64,000 nucleotides of DNA. Origin: Limnoperna fortunei. Taxonomy: Eukaryota; Mollusca; Bivalvia; Mytilida; Modiolidae. This document shows, piece after piece, positions 45,501-55,640 of this stretch. The DNA lies in contig OX104117.1 of the NCBI GenBank assembly GCA_944474755.1, forward strand, positions 63,851,522-63,915,521, given 5' to 3'. The notes beneath the pieces were generated by a model. That model had not been told where the DNA came from. It saw only the letters and a list, made by a program, of their open reading frames with translations, and searched no databases. A program made the position numbers and the translations under genes. How positions within the stretch are numbered: position 1 is the first letter of the stretch; every line of letters starts with the position of its first letter.

Positions 45501-47559
45501 TTATTTCTATTGTACAGCAGGAAAAAAAAAGAAGTGCTAGTTTTGTTTTTATACTTTTATACAATGTTACTCCATGTGGCAGAAAATATTTACACGATAA
45601 TACATAGGCCGAATTTTACTGCCGTTATAATCCGAAGTTAATTTTTATGATTTGTCGAATTACCTCGCCAAAAAAAGCGAGGGTAAGATAATTCGTTCTA
45701 GATATTACATAGCCATAGTTTTGAAAGAATTTATGGTTGTTTAAAACAAAAAATAATTAATATTAAGTACACAAAACGACCATACATAAAGTATTTTTAA
45801 GAGAGTATATTACGTTCCACTTGTCACAGAATTATACATGTTTCTATTCGTTTCTAATACTTATCGTCGACAATTGATATCTAATAATGCAACAAGAAAT
45901 GAATCCCACTAAAACAGATGTCGGTTGATTAAAGTAGAACAGAAACAGCTGCAATATCACAACTTTACGTTACATAAAGTGTAAAAACAAAACTGACGAA
46001 TTCGTGTCATGCGGAATAAAATTTTGATGTAATTGCTACTTAACGACTTAATTTACCTTTGAAATACAGTGCATGCATCGTTTACAATATATACTTGACG
46101 CAAAATGGCGTCTGTGACATTTTTGTCACCCGAACTCAAAACGATATGTTTTGTTATATTATCCATCATTATTTTTAAAAGTTGATATTTTTTTAAACTT
46201 TAGGGAAAAAACATTTTATACCCCGAGTTTCACTGCTGTAATTTAATTTCAAAGAGTAATTGCAATGAATTAAATTTGTGTGTATGTTATTTTTGCCGAA
46301 AAGATCTTAAGTGTGACATTTTTTCACCCTTAGTCAGAGCGGTCTTTTTCCGTAAAAAAAGACCGTGCGAGCATGAAACTCCTTAAACTTACTCTACGTG
46401 AAAATAACATTTTTATAACAATTTATTTTCGTACCAGCAATTTCATTTTTATAACAACTTATTTTCGTACCAGCAATTTCCAATGCACTGTTAATCGCTT
46501 CATTAACGTTAAACCATTCTGTCTGGGACAAACAGACTATCTTATAACTTTCCCAGGCAAAATTGCCAATAAAATCCTAGTTTTGTCAAATTTAATTACA
46601 TGGGACAACTAATTGCCAATGGACCTTCAACGTGACAATTTTGTAAGAGTTTGTGGTCAATATAAAGCTGCGCAGCATTCACAAACTTTGTTTACGCCAT
46701 ATAATTGTTACCCGGGATATCATCCTCACACGTCAGGTTTTTTTGTGTGTCCACATGTGTCCATGTGGACACAGAAACCCTGACTTGTGAGGATGCCGGG
46801 ACATAAAAATATCGCTAAATCTGGGTTTTGAATTATCACTAAAAGTATATATTGATTTTTAAATACATTTCTTAAAAAAGTCAACAGTGGTTTTACAATT
46901 ACTATAGTTTCATCTTAGACCAAAAAATATTTTTTATTATATACGTAATCTTTCGAGTATTACGCCGTAAACCTAGTCCTAACACGATTTCAGACGACCA
47001 GTACGAACACCTGACGTTACGTCTGCTCAAGTATTTTACAATTTCAAGTCTTTTTTTAATTGAAAACTACGTTAACGATATATATATATATCAACAAGAA
47101 AAATGTAATGAAATTTTGAGAAAAAAAATCATTACATATTGATAAATTTCTTTTTACGCATATGAAGCTTAAAAGGCATATTGATCATTATATTGGTCCA
47201 AAATATCTTTCCCTTTGTCTCAAATTTGTGATTACCTCTTAACTGTTAAATATATCTTGCACTTATTGGTATGTTATGATTATTTTATATAAAATTTGTT
47301 ATTTTAACTGTTGGAACTGACCAGATAGTATAGTTGTATTGTGCTTCCAGATAACCGTGAATATTGATTTGTACATATGATATATAACTCTTAGATAACT
47401 TATGTAACTATTTGTAATTTGCGACTTTGTAGCCCCTGTTATTTTACAAAGTTATTGTACCGAAATAAGTTCAAAGTTCATAGAGACCTGTCTTGTGCCC
47501 GGGGATCGTAGTTATACAGAGCTCAACTCACAAAGCGTTGTGTTGGATTGGACTTTGGA
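45501..47559. other. AT-rich sequence with one hairpin
   Basis: No gene was recognised. A hairpin lies at 46711-46800. A duplicated TAACAATTTATTTTCGTACC-type segment (46417-46440 and 46451-46480) accounts for the open frame at 46373. Confidence 0.4.
46711..46800. repeat. Imperfect hairpin, 90 bases
   Basis: CCCGGGATATCATCCTCACA, CGTCAGGTTT and TGTGTCCACATG on the left pair with CATGTGGACACA, AAACCCTGAC and TGTGAGGATGCCGGG on the right, with a short loop (TGTC). It resembles a small fold-back repeat. Confidence 0.75.
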
Positions 47560-48013
47560 CTTTAGTGAGGGATGGAACAGAAGGCTGGGGAACGACACGA
47601 TACTCAACACGAGGGTGTACAGGAAATCACGATCGAAGCGCTTTACAATTTAATGGGAAAAATTGAAAATAGACATTCCACAATTTGAATGTACACAAAA
47701 AATTGATGAATTGGCAGAACTATATGAGTAAACAACTGACTTCAACTTAAGAAAACACAAAGATTGAAGAAATTGATTGGTTCGTTGAGCACCTGAAAAA
47801 AAACGCATACAGCACAGGGAACATGAAATCTAAACAATAAAGACAGACAAATTAGTGGTAAATAAAACGATAAATAATATTAAAGGCACTATAGAGTCTC
47901 ACGGTAATAATTTGCAAGGCATCTGCATTGTCTTTGACGACTTTAAAGAAAAGCACACTGCAAATACTAAAGATGTGAAACAGATTATCATTATTCTAAG
48001 TCAGGGGTTCTGA

Positions 48014-48081
48014 TAGTCCGAGAATCCTCTGCCGTCCAACGCTTTTTAAAAAGCGTTGGACGGCAGAGGATTCTCGGACTA
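48014..48081. repeat. 68-base perfect palindrome flanked by 9-base direct repeats
   Basis: The sequence from TAGTCCGAGAATCCTCTGCC to GGCAGAGGATTCTCGGACTA is its own exact reverse complement, with centre TTTTTAAAAA at 48043-48052. It is directly flanked by GGGTTCTGA at 48005-48013 and 48082-48090, as for a 9-base target duplication. It lies inside the ORF1 region of the plus-strand LINE. Confidence 0.9.
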
Positions 48082-48306
48082 GGGTTCTGAGTCTGCGTTC
48101 GCTCAACGGAAATGCGACGAGAGATTAAAGCAGCCTTTAGTGACGCACAAGAACAAACTGAAGATTTGAAAAACACTACATTGGATCTAGAGCATGTAGA
48201 GAGCTTCATATTAACTACCCAATGGAATTACGAAATGTTCATCGATTTGGGAACAGTGGACAAGTGTAAGACCTAGACCAATCAGACCCCGCTTCATTTA
48301 CACGAA

Positions 48307-48604
48307 CAGGGGCGGATACAGGATTTTCTAATGGGGGCATAAAAAGGGGATACCTGAAAAGGACGGCCACGAACAAGGTTTTTATAGTGTTCAGTAACCT
48401 TAATTTGGTACAGTATATACAACAGAGGTATCATAATAAACGAATTAGTACCGTTAATGCATTAATTTATGGCGAGGACGAGCGGGGATTACATTTTTGC
48501 CTTTGGCGCTGGTTGTCACCGCCTCCCTGTTCTCTCTTTTTTCCTTTCCTTATTATTAAAGGGGGGGCGTACGCCCCTACGCCCCCACCCTGGATCCGCC
48601 ACTG
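48307..48604. mobile_element. 298-base MITE with CAGTGGCGGATCC-type ends
   Basis: The left end is CAGGGGCGGATACAGGATTT and the right end, on the other strand, CAGTGGCGGATCCAGGGTGG. ACGAA is duplicated at 48302-48306 and 48605-48609. Removing the MITE and one ACGAA restores the host LINE frame (RFIYT joined to KELEAVL). The ends and 5-base duplication are consistent with a hAT-type non-autonomous element with 5-base target sites. It has no coding capacity. Confidence 0.85.
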
Positions 48605-49848
48605 ACGAAAGAACTTGAAGCTGTCTTATCTAACGCCTATAAGGAACACATTTTGGAATAAACCGTCAGTTTCACGAAGCAATCGAACAAGCAAGGAGTA
48701 GTCTGTACCCGATTAATAAGAAAAAACGGAATTTAGGCTATAGAGCAAAATGTGTAAGCGACATCTTGTTTGTAGACGGTTAGATATACAATGCACATCC
48801 CGAGTTAGAACTAAACGTACACACTCGATCAAACACCCCCAACGAACCGGAAACACGCGGTGAAGTATTTCATCAACACCAAATAGAGAGCGTTAGGACA
48901 CCCAAGGTGATAAGTCACGGAAAAATCGAACTAATCCACAACAATTGACTTTAAGCTGTGGTGGTATATTGAAAAAAGCAAGGTATGCGAAATTCATTGA
49001 TTTGATTAAAGACAGATGAGTTAGATGAAATAATTGTACCTAGGTAAGTTTTTGTGTTAAAAAAATACATAATATTTTTGCACAGTTAAAACTGGAGGTA
49101 TAGCTTTTGGATTTAAAGCTGAATATAGCCAATATGTTCAAGCTTTAGAGACGGAGAGTAAACTAATCTCATGGCTTGAAGATTTTTAAAACAATATTAA
49201 AAACTTAACGAAGACATCATAATTGGCAATATTTATGTACCTCCTGAAAATTTCACATACAAAAAAGAAGAACCTTAAATGTATTGTAACAGGAATATCT
49301 GAAATTATCACAATTAACTTTAATTATTTTCTCCTAAATGACGACTTTAATCGTCGAACTGGTACTAGTAAAAGATAAAGATTTTGTTGAAATCTTACAT
49401 GACAAACACAGTCCTTTCGATAACCTAAAAAATCATACAAGAAAGCTTTATTTAGAGTCGATATGTTAAAAACAGTACAAACATAAGCTCTACTGAGCTT
49501 TTAAAATCGACTTATAATAACAACAAAACACATTATAAACAATACAGAAATACAACTGTACAATACAACACAGGCATGCAGTAATTTATACATAGAAACA
49601 TTATGCAATGATAGCTAAGCTATAAGAAACAATAGCAGGTGTTAAAAGCAAGCACTAAGCAAAAAGCACTAAAAAGTATGGCGGTATTAATTGTGACATA
49701 CACTAATTTAAAACAACCAGCTTAAATCTAAGAACAAAAATCATGTCTGGTGTTAAAATAAGCATTTATTATATAATAATAAGTAAAAGCACTAAAATAG
49801 GTTACGAGCAAGCATTACATTTACATGAGTTACCATTCCAAGTACTTA

Positions 49849-50487
49849 TTAGCTTTGAGAATTGATTAAAATTTGTTTCCTGTCTAAAAGCATTTGGTAG
49901 CTCATTCCATAATTTAGCAGCATAAAACTAAAAGAATTTTTTCCATACCTTGTAGTTCTTACAGGTGGAATTACTGCTGTATTTTCATATCTAAAACAAT
50001 AAGCATGTTTCTTAAAATTAATAAAATCATTTAAATATGCTGGACTTTCTTTGTGTAAGATTTCAAAAGTCTCTAGTGCTATAGTTCGTAATCTGCGCAC
50101 TTTTAGGGATGGTAACATTGATTTTTCTAATAATACCTCATATGATGAGTTATAGTCTCTGTAAATAAACCTTAGTGCTCGCTCTTGTATCTTTTCCATT
50201 TTCTTGGTGTTCTTTTCTCCACAGAAATGCCATGTAATAGGACAATAATTAAAATTTGATAATACAAACGAATAATAAATTGTTAATCTACCAGTTTTAT
50301 TCAAATAACGACCTACTCTTTGTAATGCATTAAGCTGCCTCGAGGCTTTTTTACAAATTTCTGAGATGTGTTGATCAAAATTTAGTTTATAATCTATTGT
50401 TACTCCTAGCAGTTTTACACATTTTTCACACTCAATCTTATTACCATTTAAATTAAAACAGATATTTTTCAAATGTTTTTTTCCCAA
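49849..50487 (-). pseudogene. LINE RT thumb and C-terminal region
   Basis: A 212-codon open frame carrying the region after the RT catalytic site, including LLGVTIDYKLNFDQHISEIC, NALQRVGRYLNKTGRLTIYY, CPITWHFCGEKNTKKMEKIQ and a final ENTAVIPPVRTTRYGKNSFS block. These are typical of the C-terminal domain of this LINE group. Confidence 0.8.
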
Positions 50488-51085
50488 TTGCCAAAGCCTG
50501 AAACTTGTCTGGATTGGCCTGCATTAAATTGTAAGAAAACCAATCCAGCATTTTAAGACTATCACATTCAAGATTTTGGATAACAGTGTCTATATTTATG
50601 TCGGCATAAGAAAGAGTGTTATCATCTGCATAATTGTATATTGTACTACTATCAACTGAATAAAATATGTCATTAATAAAAATATTAAAAAGCACAGGTC
50701 CTAGAATCGATCCCTGTGTAACACCTTTATACATTGTTTTAAAAGAGCTACAGAAGTTATTCACTTTCACACATTGTTTTCTATTTGACAGGTAGCTGCT
50801 TAATAATTTTATTGATTCTTTTGAAAGACCATATGCCTCCAATTTAAGGAGTATCAAACTATGTGGCAAGCAGTCAAACGCTTTTGACAAATCCATAAGA
50901 ATAGCTGTGACATATTTGTTATCATCTAAAGCTTTTTTCCAATCTTCGATAATTTTTAACAGGGTAGTTTGACATCCAAAACCTTTTCTAAAAGCAGACA
51001 ATAAAGGATGAAAATGAAAATTGAAAAATTCAGATAACTGTTCAAAAATGGCTCTTTCAAAAATTTTTGATATAGCTGGTAACAC
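50453..51085 (-). pseudogene. LINE RT catalytic region
   Basis: A 210-codon frame with fingers and palm: PAISKIFERAIFEQLSEFFN, AILMDLSKAFDCLPHSL (catalytic Asp in the MDLSKAFD block), GVTQGSILGPVLFNIFINDI and YNYADDNTLSY (catalytic ADD). It ends in a frameshift at an A run near 50480, after KFQALAIGKK. Confidence 0.85.
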
Positions 51086-52244
51086 ACTGACCGGTCTATA
51101 ATTACCTTTATCTAGTATATTACTTTTTGTTATATAACGGCCTTACTTGGGCTATCTTCAATTTCTCTGGAAAAACAGATGTAGCTAAGGATTTATTTAC
51201 TAAAAATGTGATTGGTTCAACAATGGCGGGTGATGATAGCTTTAAAATCTTAGGTGATATGCCATCATAGCCTGTAGCCTTTTTTATATTTATCTTATTT
51301 ATCTGCTTAAAAACAAACTCTTCACCAACTGGTTTAAAATTCAGGTTTTCTGTAACGGGTTTCTGTCATGTTACTATCTACGGCAGTATGATATGCTGAT
51401 ATGCTGTATGTAAGAAATAGTATGGACATCGTTAAGAATTAATGCATTAAATTGCTAGAATTTCGTAGAAACAACAATTTATTTATTAAAACGGACGTGT
51501 TATCAAAGTCGGTACGTTTACTTGTAAACAGACAAGTGTAGTAGACCATTGTATATCTTCTGTAGATTTTTGACCATTTATATATTTTTTACATGTTTTA
51601 GATTTCTCATCGTTGTACTCAGATGTCCATAGTCCAGTTTGCCTATCTCTTTAGAGCATAACTGCAACCAATCACTCCGAATCACGGAAGAGCCAGGGAG
51701 AATTTATAGAAAGCATTGACTTGTCTAACGTTGAAAGAATAATTCAGAATATAAACCAAATAGAAAAAGAAAGTCCCACATAACAGACAGTCGAAAATCA
51801 TATATATGATATTAGTATTACGCTGCTTGATCCTGCGGAACATGTTTTTGGCAGATACTATCATCTAGACCCGGTGAATCATAATAAAAAGAATAAGGAA
51901 ACAAAACCATGGTTTACCCTCGGGAGTATAACGGTGGGAAAAGCGGAAAGCTTTCCGAATAGCTAAAAGACGTCAAAAACATAAACGATCCCTACAAATC
52001 TTCTTAAGATCAAGGAAAAAGAGAATAAAAATGAAATGAATAAATCTATCCTTGAACATTGTTAAACATAGACGCATAATGCGAAAAAGACTTAACTTAC
52101 GTAAGGCCACTGAGGCCCCCAATTCAAGGTGAGGAAGATTGTCAACCAGTGCTCTATCTCAACACAAGGTTTATATGAACTTTACATTTATTTAATAATT
52201 TAATTGAAATTTACCGTTGATATTATAATTTCAAAGTTTTATCC

Positions 52245-52455
52245 CAATATCACAATGAATCACACTGTCTAATGCTTTATGTAAGTCTAAGAAATGGGCA
52301 TTTCTTGTCTGAAATAACAGTATTTACATTTTAAACACAATAACAAATGGTCTGATGTTCATAATTCCCTTCCTCCACAACTCAATCCAACTGAGGTTCA
52401 TGAATAATATTGTGATCGTTTAGTAGTTTATCCAGTCTGCTACCCCAAATAATAT
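52245..52455 (-). pseudogene. LINE RT fragment, diverged
   Basis: The minus-strand frames give SRLDKLLNDHNIIHEPQL, a region resembling the GFRKGR-type segment, and NAHFLDLHKALDSVIH, which matches the first RT catalytic block (xxDLxKAxDxVxH). It is short, frameshifted and unrelated in sequence to the two neighbouring LINE families. Confidence 0.6.
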
Positions 52456-53285
52456 TAAATATTTTGCTGTTATTTGTTGCCTCCTCTGTACTTATCATTA
52501 TTATTAAGCTCATTACAGTAATCAGAAATTGTAGAACCTTTCGTATCTTTAATGATATTTTATTTTTCTACTTCCAAGCTTTTCAAAAGAAATTATTGAA
52601 AATAAACATACATTTAAAAAGTAGTCCAAAAATGTTATTTATAACCTTTAAAAAATGTCTTGAAAAGGACCAAATTTGGTGGGTTAGAGGTGCAACACAT
52701 TTGTATGAATGACAAGAAGCTAAAAATGCCATGGAATCCAACAGTATAGCAACATTTTTTCAAGGAATATAATTCCAATCTAGTATTGGCTTTCCTAATA
52801 GTAGATAAAAAGATGCAAAAGCTATAGAGAAGGGCTGTCAAACTGTAATAAACATCCTTCAATCATGACATATACTGACAGTTAATTAAAAAAAAACACA
52901 TGCACACAATAATTTTATTTTTTTACAATTAAGTAAGCTTAAAAACTACAAATGTTATTGTTTTTATGTCATACAACAATAATACTCAATAAACAATAAT
53001 ACATTTGTATTAATAAGTAAAACATAAGAAATCCAAAAGCTAACAAGGGCAAATTGCTTCACGTAGCCAACTGTCCCCCACCACTGCAGGATCGAATTAC
53101 CTCAGAGGTGTGAGAAACTAAAATGGAAAAATTATTAGTTAGTTTCAGGACAAAATAATAAGCATGTAATATATAGAACTGATTGTTCAGGTATTTGGGA
53201 AGAGCTAAGCAACTACAAGATAAAACTTCATAAGAATGTGCAAACTTTAGTAGAGTGCTTGATAAAATTTGTTTATAATATAGTT
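52456..53285. other. No gene seen
   Basis: AT-rich spacer. It may include the 3' end of the leftward LRRC20-like transcript. Confidence 0.35.
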
Positions 53286-53645
53286 CAATATTGCTAAAAT
53301 GGTCAAAGTCCCATAACTCCTAAAATATTTGACAAATCAAAATGGTGGTAGAGTATGCACATCTACACATTACAATAATTAATCCTATTAAATATCAAAG
53401 TAATCCATTGAACGGTTTCATAGATGCACCTACAAGATCTACCATTGTATAATATTGCTGAAATGGTCAGTTCCATAACTCGTACAAAATTTTATTAATC
53501 AAAATAGTAGTAGATTATGGACATCTATACATCATAACAATTAATCCTACCAAATATTTTAGTACAAAATTAGACTAATCGAAATGATGGTACAGTGTAC
53601 AAATCTACCCATTATATCAATTTATCCTACCAAATATCAAAGCAA
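53286..53645 (+). repeat. Two to three copies of a 163-base tandem repeat
   Basis: The block AATATTGCTAAAATGGTCAA with CCCATAACTCC, AATCAAAATGG and ACATCTACACAT begins at 53288 and recurs from 53451 (AATATTGCTGAAATGGTCAG, TTCCATAACTCG, AATCAAAATAGTAG). A third, partial unit runs from about 53550 (AATCGAAATGATGG, CAAATCTACCCATTAT). Confidence 0.7.
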
Positions 53646-53849
53646 TCCGTCCAGCGGTTTTAGAGGAGATGTGTCCACAATACGTTCCTTTGACCTAAAA
53701 TGCACAAAGTCAATAAAGTCCCTTAAAGTTTGTCAAATCAAATGTCTTTGCAAAATGATCACAGGCCATCATTATCAAGTCCCTCTATCATGTTGCCGGC
53801 TTAGGACAAACAAAATCGAAAATGATATAGCACAGTGACAAAATCCAGA

Positions 53850-54000
53850 TTGCCACAAAGACACTTGACACTAAAAAAACCAAAACGAACAAAAACAAGC
53901 TTAAAAATTAGTTACTGGAATCAATATAAAAAGATAGGTGCACTCAGTAGCTATGGTCAAGTAAGCAGTGCCTGCCTCTAACATAAAACACCAATCAACT
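53850..54000 (-). repeat. Penelope-like 3' end fragment (copy H)
   Basis: AAACCAAAACGAACAAAAAC, GGTGCACTCAGTAGCTATGG, AAGTAAGCAGTGCCTGCCTC and an ACACCAATCAACTGTAGAAT segment match the complement of the conserved 3' end of the family in order. No coding sequence is left. Confidence 0.55.
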
Positions 54001-55198
54001 GTAGAATGGCCTTCATTATTTAAAAGATGAGCGCTTCTAAGTAAAATCTTTGATCATTCATTAAACCCTAAAAATACTTTGTACCAAGAGATTCCTAATA
54101 AGCAACTTTGTAAAATTTCTTGCAATTTACGACTACAAAAATATCACTATACGAAAATACACACATTTCAACATTTGATAACAACTAATATGTACTACAT
54201 GTACATGTATAATTTGCTATCACATAATTGGTGTAATCATCTTAATTCAACTTTATCAAAACTATATTATGCTAAATAAAACTTTAATTATACAGCTATT
54301 TATTTCACAATCTTTTATGTACAAAATTTAATTTTCTTGTATACTAGTGACAATAAGAAAACAGACATACCTTTTAAGTCTTTTTAAATTTGTGTGTACC
54401 AATATATTACATATAGGTATAAAAAATTGCTTTATGAAAAAAATGCACAATGAAATAAAAAGTAGTAAAGATATCTATCACATGTACCAAACAACAACTT
54501 TGTAACAAAACAGTGAAGTAATCAGAAAATAAATTCCTAAGTAAAAAACACTTTAATTAATGTCTTATTACACAATAATACATTTTGTACCAGACAAGGT
54601 GTACATAAATTTTTTTTACATTTTATATGAAAAATATAAATACAGAAAATGAGATAAATGGCACACAGAAAAAATATAGTGTGGCATTATCTCTTCAAAC
54701 ATTATCAACCTAATACTTTAGTGTGTATAATCAACTTCACAAACTCATTCCATGTTTTCTGCAAAGCAGGGTTAAGAGCTAATTGTAATTATAAAATATA
54801 TCAACAATGCTGAAAAATACCAAATATATGTGTACAAGCTACAAGATAAGACAGAAAAAAGGCTCTCTTATCATAAATTTACATTTACAGACAATGTATG
54901 TACTTTAACAACTGCTCTAAAGCACATGTTACAAAATGGATATTAGTAGATTGACTTGTCTATTCCAACAGAATAACATAATTGGCTTGTGCCTATCATT
55001 CCATAAACATGATGACATTCTAAAAAAAAATATAAATAACCCTGTTTTAATAAACTTAAGTAACTAGTTTAATCTAGGTGCATGTAACATTACTATTTAC
55101 TTGGTACTGAAGTAAAATTAGTTTACTATATTCATTTCAGGTTTTGAATTGGACACACATTAATAGGTTTTATAAAGATTTTACTACAACAATAGTTG
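54001..55198. other. Likely 3' untranslated region of the LRRC20-like gene, or intergenic
   Basis: AT-rich, no open frame of note. It lies directly downstream of the LRRC20-like stop codon on the minus strand. Confidence 0.35.
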
Positions 55199-55543
55199 TT
55201 AGTTTTTGATGACATTAAGCCTGCTGTCTGATAACTGTGACTTGACATCGTCGGGTAAGGGATTGCCCTTTATGTTTAATACTTCTAATGAGTCCATTGC
55301 TTCTAATCTCATCAAATCAATGTCTGTAATAAAAAAAACCATTACATCTATTACTAAGTTGTTGAATCAGAAAATGCTGAAAAAAAAACTTTACAGTAAA
55401 TCATATCTAAATTAGGGAAATATATATGTCGCTGATTTCCCACTTTGCACATATTGGTTAATGCCTACCCCATCTACTTTGACTAGGGAGTGAAATATTT
55501 GCCAGTGAAAAGATCTCCTCATGCATGCTGTAACTGTGTCAAG

Positions 55544-55640
<97 letters not shown>

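Larger units (their letters stand above)
49450..51485 (-). mobile_element. Minus-strand Jockey/CR1-like LINE, 5'-truncated
   Basis: The RT is nearly complete in three frame segments: about 51340-51130 (NINKKATGYDGISPKILK-like, LATSVFPEKLKIAQVRPLYN), 51085-50453 (YVTAILMDLSKAFDCLPHSL, TQGSILGPVLFNIFINDIFY, YNYADDNTLSY) and 50487-49849 (LLGVTIDYKLNFDQHISEIC, RVGRYLNKTGRLTIYYSFVL, MEKIQERALRFIYRDYNSSY). The frameshift at about 50480 sits in an A7 run. The endonuclease is absent, so the copy is 5'-truncated, as is typical. It belongs to the same family as the LINE at 60900-64000 and is inserted against the direction of the plus-strand LINE around it. The exact edges and target duplication were not found. 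Confidence 0.85.
47560..52113 (+). mobile_element. Plus-strand non-LTR retrotransposon broken by three insertions
   Basis: Its reading order can be followed across the interruptions. First comes a coiled-coil ORF1-like region (REIKAAFSDAQEQTEDLKNT near 48120; KELEAVLSNAYKEHI near 48610; GYRAKCVSDILFVDG near 48750). The endonuclease follows (ELDEIIVP near 49025; EDIIIGNIYVPPENFTYKKE near 49210-49270). Then, after an interrupting minus-strand LINE (about 49450-51485), the endonuclease end and linker resume (VGTFTCKQTSVVDHCISSVD at 51508-51567; YSDVHSPVCLSL near 51615; RIIQNINQIEKESPT). It is inactive, with many stops. No RT was found downstream. Confidence 0.75.

Noticed and set aside
52105..52125. 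AAGGCCACTGAGGCCCCC as a SINE head.
   Set aside because: Only about ten bases match and no SINE body follows.
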